This document shows, piece by piece, positions 1-5,543 of a DNA stretch of 9,796 nucleotides. How positions within the stretch are numbered: position 1 is the first letter of the stretch; each line of letters starts with the position of its first letter. Under the pieces are notes generated by a model, which made no database searches, had not been told where the DNA came from, and saw only the letters and a program-made list of their open reading frames with translations. The translations under genes were made by a program, and so were the position numbers. This stretch comes from Bacteroidales bacterium (lineage in GTDB: Bacteria > Bacteroidota > Bacteroidia > Bacteroidales > WCHB1-69), in the NCBI GenBank assembly GCA_031272415.1, contig JAISTU010000125.1:1-9796 (forward strand). The letters run 5' to 3'.

Positions 1-45
1 GAATTTGAAGGTCAGAAGTTGGTAAGAAAAATGAGCGTAAAATAG
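1..45 (+). CDS. 3' end of an upstream gene (partial; possible T9SS C-terminal tail)
   Basis: Only frame 1 is open here. It encodes EFEGQKLVRKMSVK and then a TAG stop at 43-45. An intrinsic terminator 25 nt further on fits a real gene end. The pattern of an acidic/aromatic strand, a short turn with G, and a closing K-x-x-V-K resembles the last beta strands of type IX secretion (Por) C-terminal domains in Bacteroidota, which end in sequences such as KKVVV. That is inference from 14 residues and could be chance. The rest of the gene is outside the window, so its function cannot be assigned. Confidence 0.5.
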   Translation, partial: EFEGQKLVRKMSVK

Positions 46-69
46 AAAGAAAAGATAAATGTGTTGTAT

Positions 70-101
70 AAGAGGGAGCAGCGATGTTCCCTCTTTTTTT
101 T
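70..101 (+). terminator. Intrinsic (rho-independent) terminator
   Basis: Bases 70-80 pair with 85-95 in an 11-bp stem with one G-U pair. It is closed by a GCGA loop (81-84), a GNRA tetraloop. The T-run starts within the stem's 3' end and continues to 101. It follows the stop codon at 43-45 and is the clearest terminator in the window. Confidence 0.88.
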
Positions 102-115
102 AGAGTGTAGAGTAT
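102..115 (-). repeat. Heptamer array fragment (AGTGTAG type), directly after the terminator
   Basis: AGAGTGTAGAGTAT contains about two heptamer units related to the arrays near the four promoters, but in minus orientation. It is a perfect 14-bp inverted match to 212-225 (ATACTCTACACTCT). The 96 bases between the two arms contain a probable half-copy of the hairpin repeat seen at 9535-9621. No promoter box follows it on the minus strand, so it is probably a remnant. Confidence 0.7.
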
Positions 116-116
116 T

Positions 117-160
117 AAATCCTGCTAATCATAAATCTTATGAAAATTGAGGTTCAGACG
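117..160 (+). repeat. Probable decayed half-copy of the hairpin repeat at 9535-9621
   Basis: The stretch contains AAATC, then AATCAT, then GAAAATTGAGGTTCAGAC. These appear in the same order and at similar spacing as the right arm at 9585-9621 (AAATCA, AATCAT, TAAAATCAAAGTTCAGAC). The left arm is missing, so it cannot form the full hairpin. The relation rests on visual alignment of about 40 bases with several mismatches. Confidence 0.5.
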
Positions 161-194
161 GGAAAAATTTCATTTTTTAGAACATTTTTATCCC

Positions 195-288
195 AAAATG
201 CAAAAAAATCTATACTCTACACTCTCCACTCTGCAAAAAAAAGGTTTTTTAATTTTTAATTGACAAAAAGGTGTATCTTTGTATTTTA
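195..288 (+). promoter_or_regulatory. Composite heptamer promoter element, copy A (upstream of yebC)
   Basis: Parts in order: AAAATGC plus A-tract (195-208); three heptamers CTATACT, CTACACT, CTCCACT (210-230); an A8 run, GG and a T/A-rich spacer; TTGAC (260-264); and the -7 box TATCTTTG (274-281). The distance from array end (232) to -7 box is 41 nt. TATCTTTG matches the Bacteroidota consensus TAnnTTTG. The TTG is only 11 nt upstream of it, nearer than the usual -33 position, so the -33 element is unclear. Transcription would start near 287, leaving a leader of about 45 nt before yebC. TGTATC (272-277) and GATACA (289-294) form an inverted repeat around the start region. Confidence 0.75.
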
Positions 289-331
289 GATACATTTTTG
301 ATAACAGATACATTTATTATATATTGAAAAG

Positions 332-1042
332 ATGGGAAGAGCATTTGAATACAGGAAAGCACGTAAATTAAAGCGTTGGGGCAATATGTCGCGGGTATTT
401 ACGCGATTAGGGAAGGAGATTACGATGGCAGCCAAAGCAGGAGGCGGAGACCCGGCTACTAATTCAAAATTAAGGTTGCTCATACAAACGGCGAGGTCAG
501 AAAATATGCCCAAAGAGAACATAGAAAGGGCTATCAAAAGAGCGTCCGAAAAAGATATGTCCGACTACAAAGAGATTGTGTATGAAGGATATGCACCTTA
601 CGGAATTGCACTTGTGATTGAGACTGCTACCGACAATCACCAGCGAACGGTAGCCAATATTCGGTCTTATTTCAATAAATGTGGAGGCTCTTTAGGGACG
701 CAAGGAATGTTGGATTTTCTTTTTGAACGAAAATGCAGTTTTAGGATTGTGCCAAAAGAAAACACCAACTTGGAAGACCTTGAATTAGAACTCATTGACT
801 ATGGTGTTGACGAAGTTTTTGAGGACGAAGATGCTATAATGATTTTTGCTGATTTTCAAAATTTTGGAGCAATACAAAAATATTTAGAAGATGCGTCTTT
901 TGAAATTCAAAGTTTTCAATTTGAGCGTATTCCAAACGAAACCAAAGAAGTAAGTGAGCAACAGCGGGAAGAGATTGACAAATTGATTGATAAATTGGAA
1001 GACGACGAAGATGTTACGCATGTTTTCCACAATATGAAGTAG
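332..1042 (+). CDS. yebC: YebC/PmpR (TACO1) family regulatory protein
   Basis: The 236-residue product has the expected length and start (MGRAFEYRKARKLKRW) for this widespread family. The family signature is at residues 36-70 (AGGGDPATN... followed by NMPKENIERAIKR). The conserved YEGYAPYGIALVIETATDN segment lies at 84-102 and the characteristic C-terminal end (DVTHVFHN) at 227-234. Family members are three-domain cytoplasmic proteins described as DNA-binding transcriptional regulators; relatives (mitochondrial TACO1, bacterial YebC2) help translation through difficult sequences such as proline runs. The sequence alone does not say which role applies here. The ATG follows an A-rich leader without a Shine-Dalgarno sequence, as is common in Bacteroidota. 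It is the first gene of a probable three-gene unit driven by the promoter at 274-281. Confidence 0.93.
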   Translation: MGRAFEYRKARKLKRWGNMSRVFTRLGKEITMAAKAGGGDPATNSKLRLLIQTARSENMPKENIERAIKRASEKDMSDYKEIVYEGYAPYGIALVIETATDNHQRTVANIRSYFNKCGGSLGTQGMLDFLFERKCSFRIVPKENTNLEDLELELIDYGVDEVFEDEDAIMIFADFQNFGAIQKYLEDASFEIQSFQFERIPNETKEVSEQQREEIDKLIDKLEDDEDVTHVFHNMK

Positions 1043-1067
1043 ATTTTTTGCTTCTAATGGCTTGATT

Positions 1068-1523
1068 ATGAGAAAAATACGGATTACAAAACAATTTAGT
1101 TTTGAGATGGCACATGTATTGCATGGACACGATGGTTTGTGTTCCAATGTGCATGGGCATTCATATCAATTGTATGTTTGTCTGCGGGGCGAGCCTTTGG
1201 AGGATAAAAATAGTCCTAAATGCGGTATGGTGATGGATTTTTCTGATTTAAAACAGATTGTTAATCAGCATATTATAAATATTTTTGACCATGCTTTGGT
1301 TTTGTCTCATCTGACGGATAGCCAAACGGTTGAAATTTTACAAAAATCGTTCCCAAAAGTTGTCATTTTGGATTATCAGCCTACAAGCGAGATGATGTTG
1401 TATGATTTTGCGCAAAGGATAGGTGCGCAATTGCCTCAAAATGTGGAACTTTACAGTCTGCAATTGTGCGAAACAAATACTTCTACCGCTCAGTGGTTTG
1501 CAGAGGATAATATTGTTGAATAA
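1068..1523 (+). CDS. queD: 6-carboxy-5,6,7,8-tetrahydropterin synthase (QueD/PTPS family)
   Basis: The 151-residue product converts 7,8-dihydroneopterin triphosphate to 6-carboxytetrahydropterin, the second step towards the 7-deazaguanine of queuosine in tRNA. Zinc ligands H16, H29 and H31 are visible, with the catalytic cysteine C25 in the C-x3-HGH motif. Other family motifs are GMVMDFSDLK (53-62), the FDHALVL segment (73-79), PTSE (105-108) and C-E-T (134-136). The C-x3-HGH form favours QueD over eukaryotic-type 6-pyruvoyl-tetrahydropterin synthase. I chose the ATG at 1068 over an in-frame TTG at 1062, because MRKIRITKQFSF is the normal family N-terminus. It lies 25 nt after yebC and is probably co-transcribed with it. 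No other queuosine gene is in the window. Confidence 0.92.
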   Translation: MRKIRITKQFSFEMAHVLHGHDGLCSNVHGHSYQLYVCLRGEPLEDKNSPKCGMVMDFSDLKQIVNQHIINIFDHALVLSHLTDSQTVEILQKSFPKVVILDYQPTSEMMLYDFAQRIGAQLPQNVELYSLQLCETNTSTAQWFAEDNIVE

Positions 1524-1536
1524 ATTTTATACAACT

Positions 1537-1551
1537 AATTGATAATCAATT
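1537..1551. repeat. 15-bp odd palindrome just before the glycosyltransferase start
   Basis: AATTGAT and ATCAATT form a perfect 7-bp inverted repeat around a single central A, ending 4 nt before the ATG at 1556. It could be a protein-binding half-site pair or a small structure affecting translation of the next gene. The AT-rich composition makes chance occurrence possible. Confidence 0.5.
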
Positions 1552-1555
1552 GTTT

Positions 1556-2719
1556 ATGAAAATATTAGTGGTTTTATCAAGAGTGCCTTATCCATTGGAA
1601 AAAGGGGATAAATTGAGAGCCTTTCATCAATTAAGAATGTTGTCAAAAAAACATGAAATATACTTATTCGCCTTAAATACAGGACATTTACAGTCTCATG
1701 CGAAAGAAGTTTTATCTGCTTTTTGCAAAGAAATTCGTATTTTTCATTTATCGTGGTTATCTGTTTTTTTCAACAGTATCTCTTTCTTTTTGAGGGGATT
1801 ACCACTTCAATGCGGCTATTTTTACAATGCTCGTGCCAAAAAGGAACTCTCTCAATGGTTGCAACAAATGCAAGTCGACCATATTTATGCTCAATTGATA
1901 CGTACAGCAGAATATGTAAAAGATTATAAAATAAGTAAAACACTTGATTATCAAGATGTTATGTCAAAAGGTGTCAATCGTTTAGCCCAAAGAGCCACTT
2001 TTTTGAAAAAGATATTTTTAAAGATGGAACACAAGCGGGTGCAGCGATATGAGCATGATATATTTCCTTTTTTTGATAACAAAACGATTATCACGCATAT
2101 AGATCGCGATTTGTTGCCACATCCGCAGTCTCACAAAATTGTAGTTGTTCCCAATGGTGTTGATACAGAGCGATTTATGCCCTCAAATCATCAGCGGGAA
2201 TATGATTTGATTTTTACAGGAAACATGTCTTATCAGCCCAACATTGTGGCTTGCGAATATATAGTTAATGAGATTTTGCCCCCATTAAAAAGTCGTTTTA
2301 AAAATATAAAAATTGCTCTTTGTGGCGCCAATCCGTCAAAGCGTGTTCTTTCATTACGCTCTGATAATGTGTATGTTACCGGTTGGGTGGAGGATATACG
2401 GGAATATTATGCCCGTTCTGCGATTTTTATTGCTCCCATGCAGTTAGGAACGGGTTTGCAAAATAAATTATTGGAGGCGATGGCGATGCGATTGCCTTGT
2501 ATCACTTCGCCACTTGCAGGAACTCCTATCGGGGCAACTCCAAATGAAGAAATTATTATCTGTAACAGCATTTTAGGCTATATAGATGCTATCGAAATGC
2601 TAATGACCAATGAGGAGGTCTATAAAAAAATAGCATACGCCGGCTATCTTTTTGTACATCAACATTATAACTGGGAAAATACAACACAAATACTAGAAAA
2701 GTTGATAGTGGAAAGTTGA
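1556..2719 (+). CDS. Glycosyltransferase, GT4-like (GT-B fold)
   Basis: The 387-residue product is a two-domain GT-B type glycosyltransferase, probably transferring a sugar from a nucleotide-sugar donor to a cell-surface glycan precursor. The N-terminus RVPYPLEKGDKLRAFH (9-24) closely matches a family of sugar transferases often found with exopolysaccharide or exosortase loci. The C-terminal donor-binding domain shows VVPNGVD (197-203), a TGN strand (221-223), VTGWVED (274-280) and GTGLQNKLLEAMAMRLP (298-314), the usual donor-site region. The hydrophobic stretch at 66-84 may mediate membrane contact. I preferred the ATG at 1556 to an upstream in-frame TTG at 1550. It lies 32 nt after queD with no polysaccharide genes nearby, so donor and acceptor are unknown. 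Its last codons and stop (2717-2719) fall inside a heptamer array. Confidence 0.85.
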   Translation: MKILVVLSRVPYPLEKGDKLRAFHQLRMLSKKHEIYLFALNTGHLQSHAKEVLSAFCKEIRIFHLSWLSVFFNSISFFLRGLPLQCGYFYNARAKKELSQWLQQMQVDHIYAQLIRTAEYVKDYKISKTLDYQDVMSKGVNRLAQRATFLKKIFLKMEHKRVQRYEHDIFPFFDNKTIITHIDRDLLPHPQSHKIVVVPNGVDTERFMPSNHQREYDLIFTGNMSYQPNIVACEYIVNEILPPLKSRFKNIKIALCGANPSKRVLSLRSDNVYVTGWVEDIREYYARSAIFIAPMQLGTGLQNKLLEAMAMRLPCITSPLAGTPIGATPNEEIIICNSILGYIDAIEMLMTNEEVYKKIAYAGYLFVHQHYNWENTTQILEKLIVES

Positions 2720-2772
2720 GAGTTGAGAGGTTTTTTGCGAAAATGCAAAAAAAAATCTACACTCTACACTCT
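2707..2772. repeat. Imperfect palindrome of heptamer arrays spanning the glycosyltransferase stop codon
   Basis: The left arm has three forward heptamers AGTGGAA, AGTTGAG, AGTTGAG (2707-2727). The core is TTTTTTGC (2731-2738), GAAAAT, GCAAAAAA (2745-2752), a perfect 8-bp stem with a 6-nt loop. The right arm is the reverse-oriented CTACACT pair (2757-2770). The whole unit can fold back on itself. The left arm supplies the TGA stop and last residues of the upstream gene, while the right half belongs to the promoter element of the next gene. Confidence 0.65.
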
Positions 2773-2829
2773 GAAAAAAAAAAGGTTTTTTAATTTTTAA
2801 TTGACAAAAAGGTGTATTTTTGTATTTTA
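2740..2829 (+). promoter_or_regulatory. Composite heptamer promoter element, copy B (upstream of the CDO-like gene)
   Basis: AAAATGC plus an A-tract (2740-2755), two heptamers CTACACT (2757-2770), an A10 run, the T/A-rich spacer, TTGAC (2801-2805) and the -7 box TATTTTTG (2815-2822). The array-to-box distance is 42 nt. Bases 2776-2829 match 235-288 at 53 of 54 positions; the one difference is the third-to-fourth -7 box base (C at 277, T at 2818). Similarity ends close to the predicted transcription start, near 2828. This gives a leader of about 30 nt before the ATG at 2860. Confidence 0.75.
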
Positions 2830-2859
2830 TTTAATAAACCATTTAATATTTATAAACTT

Positions 2860-3396
2860 ATGATTTTCAATATAAATGAAGAAGTTGTAGTCTGTAAGGG
2901 CTATCAAAAACAGTTTGAAAATTTGCTCAATTTAGTGTCCGGCAAAGCATTGACGCAAGAATTGGGTGAAAAAATTAAAACATTGGCACTCCAGTGGGCA
3001 AAAGAGATTAAAATTGAGGATTTTATGCAATTTTATGACGACCGTTATGGCAGAAATTATCTTGGAAAAGATGAAAAAAGTGCTTGGGAAGCCATTCTAA
3101 TGACTTGGAAGAGAGGCATTTGCTCTACCATTCACGGACATCCGCAATATGCAGGATATACACACGTGTCGGGAGAAATCCTTTTGGAAGTGTTTGAGGA
3201 AAAAGACGGTGGCATAAAAAAAGTGCTGGAGCATGTTATGCAGCCGGGAGAAAGTTTTTTTGCTGTGAGCGACAAAAATGATTTTAAAAATCACATTCAC
3301 CGCCTCACGGGACTAACAGATGCCCGCACTTTGCATATCTATTCGGACGATGCCCGAAAAGGACACAATTTTAGTGATTATAAAGTTATAGTGTAA
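2860..3396 (+). CDS. Cysteine dioxygenase-like cupin protein
   Basis: The 178-residue product resembles bacterial type I cysteine dioxygenases, which use non-haem iron and O2 to oxidise cysteine to cysteine sulfinate in the cytoplasm. The 3-His iron site is visible as H92 and H94 (STIHGHP) and H147 (HIHRL). R65 in YGRNYL sits where the substrate-carboxylate arginine of mammalian CDO (YTRNLV) sits. T157, H159 and Y161 (RTLHIYS) match the S-H-Y active-site triad. G99 is at the position of the cross-linked cysteine of animal CDO, as in most bacterial forms. A relative acting on another thiol, such as 3-mercaptopropionate, remains possible. A longer reading from a GTG at 2812 is rejected because that codon lies at the -7 promoter box; the ATG at 2860 is the supported start. 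Confidence 0.82.
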   Translation: MIFNINEEVVVCKGYQKQFENLLNLVSGKALTQELGEKIKTLALQWAKEIKIEDFMQFYDDRYGRNYLGKDEKSAWEAILMTWKRGICSTIHGHPQYAGYTHVSGEILLEVFEEKDGGIKKVLEHVMQPGESFFAVSDKNDFKNHIHRLTGLTDARTLHIYSDDARKGHNFSDYKVIV

Positions 3397-3413
3397 ATTC
3401 CCGATTTAAGTAC

Positions 3414-4277
3414 GTGAGTATCAGTCTATTAGTTGTATTAAGCATAGCCCTTTTAGCAGGTATTTTGCTCATTCGGTTCAATTCGGTTTCCAATCCGGCA
3501 ACAGACTATAAAAAAATGTTGTCTGTTACAAAATTTGATAACGAAGAAATTATTACAAAAGAAGTCCTTAAAAACCGCATGGAAAAAGTCCGTCTATGGG
3601 ATTATTGGTCTGATTTTGAACAGTTTATAAAGCAGGAAACCATTATCAAAACAGAGCCTACAGATGATAATATGTCGCCATTTTGCTCTCGTTTGGGCGG
3701 ACATCCGTGTATAAATGCGAACATTTTGCCCAATGAAAACCTTATTTTTATTGCACAAATCAATTGTGAGGAAGTTCATAATGTGCAGTCAATGAGTGAA
3801 TTACCTAAAAATGGGATGCTTTATTTTTTTGCAGATGCACAAAAAATTGAAAGTGGCAACAATTTTGTAGTAGTTATTTATTCTCTTGATTATCAATCTT
3901 TTACAATTGATACAAATGTAGCAACTTTGCCTGATGTATCGCTTTGTAGGTTAGATTTTTCGGCTTCGGTGAGTTTGCCTCCTTGTGAAGACCCACGAAT
4001 TACAAATATCATAAAAGACTATCAATCAGCAGGTTACTTCAAAGCCGTCAATACCTATAATTGCCATAAAATAGAGGGTTATCCGGATACCATTTCGCAA
4101 AATGTACTCCTTGATGAGCAAATTTTACTGCTACAATTAGATACAGACGAGCAAATAAACCTTCTATGGGGGGAAATGGGCAGACTTTTTGTTACCATTG
4201 ATAGGCAAAAACTCAAAAATGCAGATTTTTCTACCATTTTCTCGTGCATTCAATCTTATTGTGAATCAAGCGAATAG
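3414..4277 (+). CDS. Membrane-anchored YwqG-like (DUF1963) protein
   Basis: The 287-residue product has the recognisable motifs of the YwqG/DUF1963 family: SRLGGHP (92-98), FIAQIN (112-117), LPKNGMLYFF (130-139), HKIEGYPDTIS (218-228) and LLLQLDTDE... followed by LWGEMGRLFVTID (238-263). The molecular function of this family is not established. The N-terminus (residues 3-20) is a run of hydrophobic residues followed by R21, and no lipobox cysteine is present. It is therefore probably a signal anchor that holds the domain at the inner membrane; most family members I know lack this. The start is a GTG at 3414, since no ATG lies upstream in frame and the next ATG (residue 35) would delete the anchor. 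It begins 17 nt after the CDO-like gene and is probably co-transcribed with it. Confidence 0.75.
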   Translation: MSISLLVVLSIALLAGILLIRFNSVSNPATDYKKMLSVTKFDNEEIITKEVLKNRMEKVRLWDYWSDFEQFIKQETIIKTEPTDDNMSPFCSRLGGHPCINANILPNENLIFIAQINCEEVHNVQSMSELPKNGMLYFFADAQKIESGNNFVVVIYSLDYQSFTIDTNVATLPDVSLCRLDFSASVSLPPCEDPRITNIIKDYQSAGYFKAVNTYNCHKIEGYPDTISQNVLLDEQILLLQLDTDEQINLLWGEMGRLFVTIDRQKLKNADFSTIFSCIQSYCESSE

Positions 4278-4281
4278 ATTT

Positions 4282-4953
4282 TTATTGTTCAGTGTTTTGG
4301 GGTTGTGTTTTTCCAAATTTATAAGCAGACAAAAATTGCGATAATTTTTTCCAATAAAAAATCAAAGCCGTAAATAAACCAATAGTAATGCTTGAGTCGG
4401 CGATATTAAAAATGGCAGGGAAAAAGTTCATTTCCGTACCTCCCCAATACGGAATCCATGACGGAAAATGAATGGTGAATAAATCAAACTGCAACATATC
4501 GACCACTTTTCCTTGCATACATGCCGCATAACCGCCCGCATCGGGGAAAAGTGTTGCTATTTCGCCAAACCCAAAAGGAACGCTTTGTGAAAATATTTTG
4601 CCGTAAAAAATGCAGTCAATAATGTTGCCAACCGCCCCCGCAAACACCAATGCCGTGCAAATCAGCAAGCCCCATGATACATTTTTGCGTATCATTTGCA
4701 CTATCGCCCAAACGATGACCGAAGATGCCGCAAGCCGTAAAAGGGTCAGTATCAATTTACTCCAATAACCGCCAAAAAATACCATTCCAAATGCCATGCC
4801 TTCATTTTCCACAAAATTAAGTCGAAACCAGTCCCCTAACACATTAACTTGTTCATAAAGGTAAAAATGCGTTTTTACCCAAATTTTGAATGCTTGGTCT
4901 GCTATCAAAATGGTTGCAATTAAGGCAACAATGATAATAGTTTTGCGTTTCAC
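4282..4953 (-). CDS. lspA: Lipoprotein signal peptidase (signal peptidase II)
   Basis: The 223-residue inner-membrane aspartic protease cleaves signal peptides from diacylglyceryl-modified prolipoproteins before the lipobox cysteine. Conserved boxes are NFVENEGMAFG (46-56), GNIID (109-113), GKVVD with catalytic D152, and FNIAD with catalytic D186. Hydrophobic segments lie near residues 4-20, 61-87, 94-112 and 180-200. The extra 25-30 residues between GNIID and GKVVD are usual for Bacteroidota LspA and explain the length above the roughly 160 residues of proteobacterial forms. I chose the GTG at 4953, 4 nt after the dksA-like stop, because it gives the standard K-rich, hydrophobic N-terminus. 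The ATG at 5007 would add 18 basic residues overlapping the upstream gene. Translational coupling with that gene is likely. Its stop lies 4 nt from the convergent gene's stop. Confidence 0.93.
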   Translation of the reverse strand: MKRKTIIIVALIATILIADQAFKIWVKTHFYLYEQVNVLGDWFRLNFVENEGMAFGMVFFGGYWSKLILTLLRLAASSVIVWAIVQMIRKNVSWGLLICTALVFAGAVGNIIDCIFYGKIFSQSVPFGFGEIATLFPDAGGYAACMQGKVVDMLQFDLFTIHFPSWIPYWGGTEMNFFPAIFNIADSSITIGLFTALIFYWKKLSQFLSAYKFGKTQPQNTEQ

Positions 4954-4957
4954 GGTT

Positions 4958-5368
4958 TTATTTTTTCTTTTTTTCGTTAATTTTTGCCTCGTATGACAAA
5001 GTGGCATGAGGGACGCTCCGCAATCTTTCTTTTGAAATCAACTCTCCTGTTTCTCTGCAAACGCCGTATGTTTTATTTTCAATTCGTATCAAAGCGGCTT
5101 CTAAATTTTTGATATATTTTTCCAGTCGCCCTGCAATTTGCGAGTTTTCTTCTTTAAAAAGGGTTTGCTGACCCTCTTCGAGTTGCTTAAATGAAGGGGA
5201 AGTATCGGCAGTATCATTGCCGGACACCCCACTGAGCGCATCAACAAATACTTTCATATCTTCACGCGCCTTCTCTAATTTGCCTAAAATCAATGCTTTA
5301 AATTCCTGTAATTCTTCATCGGAATATCTTTTGCTGTCTTGCACTTCTCGAATTTCTTGTGATTCCAT
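4958..5368 (-). CDS. DksA/TraR family protein with a degenerate zinc finger
   Basis: The 136-residue protein has the DksA layout: a long helical region (about 15-95), then a short C-terminal globular segment. DksA binds the RNA polymerase secondary channel and, with ppGpp, adjusts initiation at stable-RNA and other promoters. DTADTS (52-57) resembles the acidic coiled-coil tip DxxDxA. The segment YGVCRETGELISKERL (101-116) followed by PHATLSYEAK (120-129) aligns with the zinc-finger region, but only C104 of the four cysteines remains. T107 and the PHAT residues replace the others, as is usual in Bacteroidota. The protein therefore probably does not bind zinc in the E. coli way. It is the first gene of a pair with lspA and uses the promoter at 5453-5460, with a leader near 80 nt. 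I give no symbol because DksA and TraR cannot be separated. Confidence 0.88.
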   Translation of the reverse strand: MESQEIREVQDSKRYSDEELQEFKALILGKLEKAREDMKVFVDALSGVSGNDTADTSPSFKQLEEGQQTLFKEENSQIAGRLEKYIKNLEAALIRIENKTYGVCRETGELISKERLRSVPHATLSYEAKINEKKKK

Positions 5369-5417
5369 CTGCTTATTATTTTCTTAACTATAAATAAATC
5401 AATAAATTATGCAATCA

Positions 5418-5443
5418 TTATCCTTTTCTGCATGAATGGATAA
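5418..5443 (-). other. Small inverted repeat in the dksA-like leader
   Basis: TTATCC (5418-5423) and GGATAA (5438-5443) are a perfect 6-bp pair with a 14-nt loop, in which TTC and GAA can extend the stem. It lies between the predicted transcription start and the start codon at 5368. It is weak and may be incidental. It does not match any riboswitch I recognise. Confidence 0.35.
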
Positions 5444-5452
5444 AGCATTTTG

Positions 5453-5539
5453 CAAAGATACACAAATTTTTGAATAAAAAATTAAAAACCCTTTTTGTGC
5501 AGAGTGTAGAGTGTAGAGTGAAGATTTTTTTTGCATTTT
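5453..5539 (-). promoter_or_regulatory. Composite heptamer promoter element, copy C (upstream of the dksA-like gene)
   Basis: Read on the minus strand: AAAATGC plus an A-tract begins 4 nt beyond the dnaE stop; then CTTCACT, CTACACT, CTACACT heptamers (5523-5503); a spacer with A5, GGG and T-rich runs; and the -7 box TATCTTTG (5460-5453). The array-to-box distance is 40 nt. The TTG seen in copies A, B and D is replaced by TTC. It fills the gap between dnaE and the dksA-like gene, so it could serve as the regulatory site for the downstream pair and lie in the dnaE 3' untranslated region. No separate dnaE terminator is visible. Confidence 0.72.
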
Positions 5540-5543
5540 TGTA

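Noticed and set aside
102..232. Short regularly repeated units suggesting a CRISPR array
   Set aside because: The units are 7-bp tandem heptamers with no spacers; no cas genes are present.
884..1147. Minus-strand frame over the yebC/queD junction
   Set aside because: It is antisense to two well-supported genes, has no family resemblance and no promoter.
2731..2760. Intrinsic terminator after the glycosyltransferase gene
   Set aside because: The stem TTTTTTGC/GCAAAAAA is nearly all A-T and is followed by A rather than T, so it is not a convincing terminator on the plus strand.
4954..5007. Longer lspA start at ATG 5007
   Set aside because: The 18 extra residues are an out-of-frame reading of the dksA-like C-terminus and are not seen at LspA N-termini; the GTG at 4953 fits better.
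5369..5460. Riboswitch or small RNA in the dksA-like leader
   Set aside because: There is only one weak 6-bp pair in about 80 nt, with no recognised aptamer features.
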